Below, piece after piece: positions 53,893-58,858 of a stretch of DNA of 58,858 nt. How positions within the stretch are numbered: position 1 is the first letter of the stretch; the number at the start of each line of letters is the position of its first letter. The position numbers and the translations under genes are program-made. This DNA comes from Stenotrophomonas sp. SAM-B. Lineage in GTDB: Bacteria > Pseudomonadota > Gammaproteobacteria > Xanthomonadales > Xanthomonadaceae. The stretch lies in contig NZ_JABBXB010000014.1 in assembly GCF_013387485.1 (NCBI RefSeq), forward strand, positions 1 through 58,858, in the 5' to 3' direction. The notes under the pieces were generated by a model. It had not been told where the DNA came from, did not search any database, and saw only the letters and a program-made list of their open reading frames with translations.

Positions 53893-55248
53893 ATGGCGCA
53901 AGCTGGCATTGGTAACCTCGGCGGCGGGCTCGGCAAGTTCACGGAACTCCGCCAGCGACTGCTGTTCGTCATCGGGGCATTGATCGTCTACCGCATCGGC
54001 TGTTATGTGCCGGTGCCTGGCGTCAATCCCGATGCCATGCTTGCGCTCATGCAGGCGCAGGGCGGCGGCATCGTGGACATGTTCAACATGTTCTCGGGCG
54101 GCGCCCTGCACCGTTTCAGCATTTTCGCGCTGAACGTGATGCCGTACATCTCGGCATCCATCGTGATGCAGCTGGCGGTCCACATCTTCCCGGCATTGAA
54201 GTCGATGCAGAAGGAAGGTGAGTCGGGTCGTCGCAAGATCACCCAATATTCCCGCATCGGCGCCGTGTTCCTGGCGGTGGTGCAGGGCGGCAGCATCGCG
54301 CTGGCGCTGCAGAACCAGGTGTCCCCGGGCGGTGCTCCGGTCGTCTACGCACCGGGCATGGGCTTCGTGCTCACCGCCATCGTCGCGCTGACCGCCGGTA
54401 CCATCTTCCTGATGTGGGTCGGTGAGCAGGTGACCGAGCGCGGCATCGGCAACGGTGTGTCGCTGATCATCTTCGCCGGCATCGTCGCTGGCCTGCCGGG
54501 CGCGGTCATCCACACCGTGGAAGCCTACCGCGACGGCAACATGAGCTTCATCGCCCTGCTGCTGATCGTGCTGGTGGTGCTGGCCTTCACCTACTTCGTG
54601 GTGTTCGTCGAGCGCGGCCAACGCCGCATCACGGTGAACTACGCACGTCGCCAGGGTGGCCGCAACGCGTACATGAACCAGACCTCGTTCCTGCCGCTGA
54701 AGCTGAACATGGCGGGCGTGATCCCGGCCATCTTCGCCTCGAGCATCCTGGCATTCCCGACGACGCTGGCCATGTGGTCCGGCCAGGCCAGTTCGGCCAC
54801 GTGGCTGCAGAAGGTCGCCAATGCCCTCGGGCCGGGCGAGCCGCTGCACATGATCGTGTTTGCCGCGCTGATCAGTGGTTTCGCGTTCTTCTACACCGCG
54901 CTGGTGTTCAACTCGCAGGAAACCGCCGACAACCTGAAGAAGTCGGGCGCGCTGATTCCGGGCATCCGTCCGGGCAAGGCCACCGCCGACTACGTGGATG
55001 CAGTGCTGACCCGCCTGACCGCGGCCGGTTCGCTGTACCTGGTGATCGTCTGCCTGCTGCCGGAAATCCTGCGCACCCAGCTCGGCGCCTCGTTCTACTT
55101 CGGCGGCACCTCGCTGCTGATCGTGGTGGTGGTGGTGATGGACTTCATTGCCCAGATCCAGGCGCACCTGATGTCGCACCAGTATGAGAGCCTGTTGAAG
55201 AAGGCCAACCTGAAGGGCGGCAACCGCGGCGGTTTTGCCCGCGGCTGA
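53893..55248 (+). CDS. secY: Preprotein translocase subunit SecY
   Basis: SecY is the protein-conducting channel of the inner membrane. The 451 residues have ten spans; landmarks are [18 protein letters not shown] in the first, the plug segment [31 protein letters not shown], the loop [14 protein letters not shown] (C5 region, for SecA and ribosome) and the last span near [19 protein letters not shown]. The partner secE is at 26860. The alpha operon starts 345 bp on; no rpmJ follows. Confidence 0.98.
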   Translation: MAQAGIGNLGGGLGKFTELRQRLLFVIGALIVYRIGCYVPVPGVNPDAMLALMQAQGGGIVDMFNMFSGGALHRFSIFALNVMPYISASIVMQLAVHIFPALKSMQKEGESGRRKITQYSRIGAVFLAVVQGGSIALALQNQVSPGGAPVVYAPGMGFVLTAIVALTAGTIFLMWVGEQVTERGIGNGVSLIIFAGIVAGLPGAVIHTVEAYRDGNMSFIALLLIVLVVLAFTYFVVFVERGQRRITVNYARRQGGRNAYMNQTSFLPLKLNMAGVIPAIFASSILAFPTTLAMWSGQASSATWLQKVANALGPGEPLHMIVFAALISGFAFFYTALVFNSQETADNLKKSGALIPGIRPGKATADYVDAVLTRLTAAGSLYLVIVCLLPEILRTQLGASFYFGGTSLLIVVVVVMDFIAQIQAHLMSHQYESLLKKANLKGGNRGGFARG

Positions 55249-55263
55249 TTGACCTGTTACACT
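55235..55263 (+). promoter_or_regulatory. Candidate distal promoter of the alpha operon
   Basis: TTGCCC (55235-55240, inside the end of secY), a 17-bp spacer and TACACT (55258-55263) with an extended TGT before it. It would give a leader of about 325 bases to rpsM. Confidence 0.45.
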
Positions 55264-55479
55264 AGTCTTCTTGTTGCGAAGGCCCTCCGGTTCCCGGACT
55301 GGCCTTCCAAATCGAAGGGCGGCCCCTGCAGCGGTTTCGGGTGGGGGTGTGATGTGGTGGTCCTGCGCGGGAGTAGCGCAGGCGACGGCGAGGGCAACCT
55401 CTGCAGTCAACGACATCCGGCGCCGGAGCATGGGCACACTCCCCACGCCGGGTCCATGGAACCGCCAGGTTCCACGGGC

Positions 55480-55508
55480 TTCAAAGTAAACCGAGACCTT
55501 GATAGAAT
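55480..55508 (+). promoter_or_regulatory. Promoter of the alpha operon (rpsM)
   Basis: TTCAAA (55480-55485), a 17-bp spacer and TAGAAT (55503-55508) with an extended -10 TGA. It lies 86 bases before rpsM. The upstream part of this 345-bp gap holds no gene, but has an inverted repeat TGGAACC/GGTTCCA at 55457-55474. Confidence 0.65.
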
Positions 55509-55593
55509 CGCAAGTTCACTTTTTTGATCCATCCTGCCGGATTGGCGCGCCCTTGGTGCGCTGTCGGCCATCACTCAGCTGGAGAACCGCGTC

Positions 55594-55950
55594 ATGGCGC
55601 GTATTGCAGGCGTCAACCTGCCAGCCCAGAAGCACGTCTGGGTCGGGTTGCAAAGCATTTACGGCATCGGCCGTACCCGTTCGAAGAAGGTCTGCGACGC
55701 CGCAGGCGTGACCTCGACCACCAAGATCCGCGATCTGTCGGAGCCGGAAATCGAGCGTCTGCGTCTCGAAGTCGGCAAGTACATCGTGGAAGGCGATCTG
55801 CGCCGTGAAATCGGTATCGCGATCAAGCGCCTGATGGATCTGGGCTGCTACCGCGGTCTGCGTCACCGTCGCGGTCTGCCGCTTCGTGGCCAGCGCACCC
55901 GTACCAACGCCCGCACCCGCAAGGGCCCGCGCAAGGCGATCAGGAAGTAA
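55594..55950 (+). CDS. rpsM: 30S ribosomal protein S13
   Basis: S13 bridges the subunits and contacts the P-site tRNA. The 118 residues have [32 protein letters not shown] (helix-two-turn-helix region) and the basic tail [33 protein letters not shown] precedes the ATG. In E. coli, S4 binds its leader and represses the operon. Confidence 0.98.
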   Translation: MARIAGVNLPAQKHVWVGLQSIYGIGRTRSKKVCDAAGVTSTTKIRDLSEPEIERLRLEVGKYIVEGDLRREIGIAIKRLMDLGCYRGLRHRRGLPLRGQRTRTNARTRKGPRKAIRK

Positions 55951-55962
55951 GGGACCTAAGAA

Positions 55963-56352
55963 ATGGCTAAGCCCGTCGCTAAGACCAAGAAGAAGATCAA
56001 GCGCGTCGTCACTGACGGCGTCGCCCACGTCCACGCTTCTTTCAACAACACCATCGTGACCATCACCGACCGTCAGGGCAATGCTCTGTCGTGGGCGACC
56101 TCCGGTGGCGCTGGCTTCCGCGGTTCGCGTAAGTCCACCCCGTTCGCTGCCCAGGTGGCTGCCGAGAAGGCCGGCCGTGCCGCGCTCGACTACGGCGTCA
56201 AGTCCCTGGAAGTCCGCATCAAGGGCCCGGGTCCGGGTCGTGAGTCGGCCGTGCGCTCGCTGAACAACGTGGGCTACAAGATCACCAACATCATCGACGT
56301 GACGCCAATCCCGCACAACGGGTGCCGTCCGCCGAAGAAGCGTCGCGTCTAA
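55963..56352 (+). CDS. rpsK: 30S ribosomal protein S11
   Basis: S11 is on the platform at the E-site codon. The 129 residues have [46 protein letters not shown] and the end [14 protein letters not shown]. It starts 12 bases after rpsM. Confidence 0.98.
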   Translation: MAKPVAKTKKKIKRVVTDGVAHVHASFNNTIVTITDRQGNALSWATSGGAGFRGSRKSTPFAAQVAAEKAGRAALDYGVKSLEVRIKGPGPGRESAVRSLNNVGYKITNIIDVTPIPHNGCRPPKKRRV

Positions 56353-56366
56353 AGGAGCGATAAGAA

Positions 56367-56996
56367 ATGGCTCGTTATATCGGTCCTACCTGTAAGCTCG
56401 CCCGCCGCGAAGGCGCCGACCTTTCCCTCAAGAGCCCGGCGCGCGCGCTGGACTCCAAGTGCAAGCTGGAGCAGAAGCCCGGCCAGCACGGCGCCACTGC
56501 CCGTAAGGGCAAGCTGTCCGACTACGCTACCCAGCTGCGTGAAAAGCAGAAGGTCAAGCGTATCTACGGTCTGCTGGAGCGTCAGTTCCGCAACTACTAC
56601 AAGAAGGCCTCGACCAAGAAGGGCAACACCGGCGAGAACCTGCTGCAGTTGCTGGAAACCCGTCTTGACAACGTCGTTTACCGCATGGGCTTCGCAGTGA
56701 CCCGTCCGGCTGCCCGTCAGCTGGTCTCGCACCGCGGTGTCACCGTGAACGGCAAGTCGGTCAACCTGGCTTCGTACCAGGTCAAGGCTGGCGACGCCGT
56801 CGCTCTGTCCGAGAAGGCTGCCAAGCAGCTGCGCGTCCAGGAAGCCCTGACCGTGTCTGCCACGCATGACCTGCGTCCGTCGTGGGTTGAAGTGGATTCC
56901 GGCAAGTTCGCCGGCATCTTCAAGGCCGTGCCGGATCGTTCGGACCTGCCTGCGGATATCAACGAAGCGCTGATCGTCGAGTTGTATTCGAAGTAA
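56367..56996 (+). CDS. rpsD: 30S ribosomal protein S4
   Basis: S4 starts 30S assembly and represses the alpha operon in E. coli. The 209 residues have the N-terminal [22 protein letters not shown] and the S4 RNA-binding domain [38 protein letters not shown]. Only two cysteines are in the N-terminal region, so there is no zinc site. A hairpin separates it from rpoA. Confidence 0.98.
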   Translation: MARYIGPTCKLARREGADLSLKSPARALDSKCKLEQKPGQHGATARKGKLSDYATQLREKQKVKRIYGLLERQFRNYYKKASTKKGNTGENLLQLLETRLDNVVYRMGFAVTRPAARQLVSHRGVTVNGKSVNLASYQVKAGDAVALSEKAAKQLRVQEALTVSATHDLRPSWVEVDSGKFAGIFKAVPDRSDLPADINEALIVELYSK

Positions 56997-57008
56997 TTCA
57001 CATTGGAG

Positions 57009-57032
57009 AACCTCCGGGTCACACCGGAGGTT
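57009..57032 (+). promoter_or_regulatory. Hairpin between rpsD and rpoA
   Basis: AACCTCCGG-GTCACA-CCGGAGGTT is a perfect 9-bp stem that begins 12 bases after the rpsD stop. The rpoA ribosome site GCAGGAG follows directly (57034-57040). It may set the translation level of alpha relative to S4. Confidence 0.55.
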
Positions 57033-57050
57033 CGCAGGAGAACCCGCAAC

Positions 57051-58049
57051 ATGACGGTTACCGCCAACCAGGTTCTGCGTCCTCGCGGTCCGCAGATCGA
57101 ACGCCTTACCGATACCCGCGCCAAGGTCGTCATCGAACCCTTGGAGCGTGGTTACGGGCATACGCTGGGCAACGCCCTGCGTCGCGTGCTGCTGTCGTCC
57201 ATCCCGGGCTTCGCCATCACCGAAGTGGAAATCGATGGCGTACTGCACGAGTACACCACGCTTGAAGGCTTGCAGGAGGACGTGCTGGAAGTCCTGCTCA
57301 ACCTGAAGGATGTGGCCATCCGCATGCATACCGGTGACAACGCTACGCTGTCGCTGTCCAAGCAGGGTCCGGGTGTCGTGACCGCTGCCGATATCAAGAT
57401 CGACCATAACACCGAGATCCTCAATCCGGATCATGTGATCTGCCATCTCACCAAGGATGTGGCGATCAACATGCGTCTGAAGGTCGAGCGCGGTTTCGGC
57501 TATCAGCCGGCTGCTGCTCGTCGTCGTCCGGATGAAGAAACCCGTGCCATCGGCCGTCTGGTTCTGGACGCCTCGTTCTCGCCGGTCCGTCGCGTCGCCT
57601 ATTCGGTGGAAGCGGCCCGCGTTGAACAGCGTACCGATCTGGACAAGCTGGTGCTGGACATCGAAACCAACGCCACGATCGATGCCGAGGAAGCCGTGCG
57701 CACTGCCGCCGACATCCTCAGCGATCAGCTGTCGGTCTTCGGTGACTTCACCCACCGCGACCGCGGTGCAGCCAAGCCGGCCAACAACGGCGTGGATCCG
57801 GTGCTGCTGCGCCCGATCGACGACCTGGAACTGACCGTGCGTTCGGCCAACTGCCTCAAGGCAGAGAGCATCTATTACATCGGCGATCTGATCCAGAAGA
57901 CCGAAGTGGAGCTGCTCAAGACCCCGAACCTCGGCAAGAAGTCGCTGACCGAGATCAAGGAAGTCCTCGCACAGCGCGGTCTTTCGCTCGGCATGAAGCT
58001 GGAGAACTGGCCGCCGGCCGGTGTCGCCCAGCACGGCATGCTCGGCTGA
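57051..58049 (+). CDS. rpoA: DNA-directed RNA polymerase alpha subunit
   Basis: Alpha dimerises to start polymerase assembly and its C-terminal domain binds UP elements and activators. The 332 residues have the N-terminal domain with [27 protein letters not shown] and the C-terminal domain (about 250-320) with [23 protein letters not shown], including the Arg that equals E. coli Arg265, then [15 protein letters not shown]. The frame is open 16 codons upstream, through the hairpin; the ATG at 57051 follows the ribosome site. Confidence 0.98.
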   Translation: MTVTANQVLRPRGPQIERLTDTRAKVVIEPLERGYGHTLGNALRRVLLSSIPGFAITEVEIDGVLHEYTTLEGLQEDVLEVLLNLKDVAIRMHTGDNATLSLSKQGPGVVTAADIKIDHNTEILNPDHVICHLTKDVAINMRLKVERGFGYQPAAARRRPDEETRAIGRLVLDASFSPVRRVAYSVEAARVEQRTDLDKLVLDIETNATIDAEEAVRTAADILSDQLSVFGDFTHRDRGAAKPANNGVDPVLLRPIDDLELTVRSANCLKAESIYYIGDLIQKTEVELLKTPNLGKKSLTEIKEVLAQRGLSLGMKLENWPPAGVAQHGMLG

Positions 58050-58073
58050 TCCAGCGCTACGCAAGATGCTTGA

Positions 58074-58095
58074 CCCCGCACCTTCGGGTGCGGGG
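58074..58095 (+). terminator. Hairpin after rpoA
   Basis: CCCCGCACC-TTCG-GGTGCGGGG is a perfect 9-bp stem with a UUCG loop, 25 bases after the rpoA stop, without a U-tract. A further inverted repeat GCCAGCC/GGCTGGC lies at 58143-58161 in the same 201-bp gap. Confidence 0.5.
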
Positions 58096-58250
58096 GCTTC
58101 ACCCGCAACACCCCGCACCGACAGGTCGATAGCCTGCGGTGACGGCCAGCCAGGACGGCTGGCACCGGACCATCCGCAGTCCAAGCAGCAACGCCAGGAT
58201 GGCGACAGCGATACCCAACCGATCCAACATTCACTTCAGGAATCACCGTC

Positions 58251-58637
58251 ATGCGTCATATGAAGTCCGGTCGTAAGTTCAACCGTACCAGCGCCCATCG
58301 CGAAGCGATGTTCAAGAACATGGCTGCGTCGCTGTTCAAGCACGAGCTGATCAAGACCACCCTGCCGAAGGCCAAGGAACTGCGCCGCGTTGCCGAGCCG
58401 CTGATCACCCTGGCCAAGGTTGATTCGGTTGCCAACCGTCGTCTGGCGTTCGCTCGCCTGCGCGACAACGAGGCTGTGGGCAATCTGTTCACCACCCTGG
58501 GCCCGCGTTACGCGACCCGTCCGGGCGGTTACCTGCGTCTGCTGAAGTGCGGTTTCCGCGCTGGCGACAATGCGCCGATGGCTTACGTGGAGCTGGTCGA
58601 TCGTCCGGCTGCCGTGGCTGAAGCCGTCGAAGAGTAA
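58251..58637 (+). CDS. rplQ: 50S ribosomal protein L17
   Basis: L17 lies near the tunnel exit. The 128 residues show [53 protein letters not shown] (in part) and a C-terminal [19 protein letters not shown]. It ends the alpha operon, 201 bp after rpoA, and an intrinsic terminator follows. Confidence 0.98.
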   Translation: MRHMKSGRKFNRTSAHREAMFKNMAASLFKHELIKTTLPKAKELRRVAEPLITLAKVDSVANRRLAFARLRDNEAVGNLFTTLGPRYATRPGGYLRLLKCGFRAGDNAPMAYVELVDRPAAVAEAVEE

Positions 58638-58667
58638 TCTTCGAGCTACACCCGTAATTCGGTGAAG

Positions 58668-58691
58668 AACCCGGCCTTGTGCCGGGTTTTT
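58668..58691 (+). terminator. Intrinsic terminator after rplQ
   Basis: AACCCGGC-CTTGT-GCCGGGTT followed by TTT and CCG. It lies 31 bases after the rplQ stop and closes the ribosomal block. Confidence 0.8.
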
Positions 58692-58719
58692 CCGTTTCTG
58701 GGGGTTGGATCATCGCGAC

Positions 58720-58761
58720 GGCAACGGCAACGGCAACCGCAACCGCAACCGCAACCGCAAC
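58720..58761. repeat. Hexanucleotide tandem repeat
   Basis: Seven 6-bp units in a row: three GGCAAC, then four CGCAAC, then a partial CGCA. It lies after the rplQ terminator. On the minus strand it reads as Val-Ala or Cys-Gly repeats, but no real gene is evident up to the window end. Confidence 0.85.
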
Positions 58762-58858
58762 CGCATGGTGCCGCGAGCGATGCGGGGGGCGTCGGCGCGG
58801 GTGGGTTGGCGGGACACGCCGTGAATCCGTCCATGGAGGCTCATGTCGCGCCATCCAT

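Overview
This window looks like a chromosomal segment of a member of the Xanthomonadaceae, most likely Stenotrophomonas. The support is the high GC coding bias, the Xanthomonas-like sequences of the housekeeping proteins, the gene order tRNA-Tyr/Gly/Thr-tuf-tRNA-Trp-secE-nusG, and several GTAG-headed palindromes (1-56, 5758-5819, 16611-16635, 17994-18017, 23848-23865) that resemble the SMAG repeats described in Stenotrophomonas. No phage, transposase, integrase or CRISPR array is visible.

Layout. 1-2.2 kb: a secreted subtilisin-type protease behind a pair of GTAG repeats. 2.2-5.7 kb: a single-domain asparaginase-like protein, a DUF2069 membrane protein and a WrbA-like quinone reductase on the minus strand, then a YihY-family membrane protein overlapping a TlpA-like lipoprotein. 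5.8-10.7 kb (minus): polyphosphate kinase 2, a TPR/O-GlcNAc-transferase-like protein, release factor 1 and glutamyl-tRNA reductase. 10.8-17.8 kb (plus): TPR lipoprotein-pathway cluster (TPR protein, lolB, ispE), tRNA-Gln, prs, rplY, pth, ychF. 17.8-18.5 kb: a gene-free stretch with three exact-length 103-bp repeats carrying paired DnaA-box-like 9-mers. 18.5-25 kb: a DKNYY-repeat protein, then a TonB-dependent receptor diverging from a secreted cyanophycinase-like peptidase and an isoaspartyl peptidase, with a perfect LacI-type palindrome between them. 25-58.8 kb: the translation/transcription superblock: tRNAs, tuf, secE-nusG, rplKAJL, rpoBC, rpsLG-fusA-tuf, the S10 and spc operons through secY, and the alpha operon (rpsM-K-D-rpoA-rplQ).

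How it works together. The right half is the core gene-expression machinery, apparently split into several transcription units: I see good promoter candidates before tRNA-Tyr, rpsL, rpsJ and rpsM, and hairpins at rplA/rplJ, rplL/rpoB, rpsG/fusA, the S10 leader, rpsN/rpsH (a real U-tract terminator), rplR/rpsE, rpsD/rpoA and rpoA/rplQ. The left half is mixed housekeeping.

The most system-like accessory unit is 19.9-25.0 kb. A secreted cyanophycinase and a secreted or periplasmic isoaspartyl peptidase are what is needed to break cyanophycin (multi-L-arginyl-poly-aspartate) first to beta-Asp-Arg and then to amino acids, and the divergent TonB receptor is a plausible importer. The most unexplained non-coding structure is the 103-bp triplet at 17881-18257. 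Neither could be tested by database search here.
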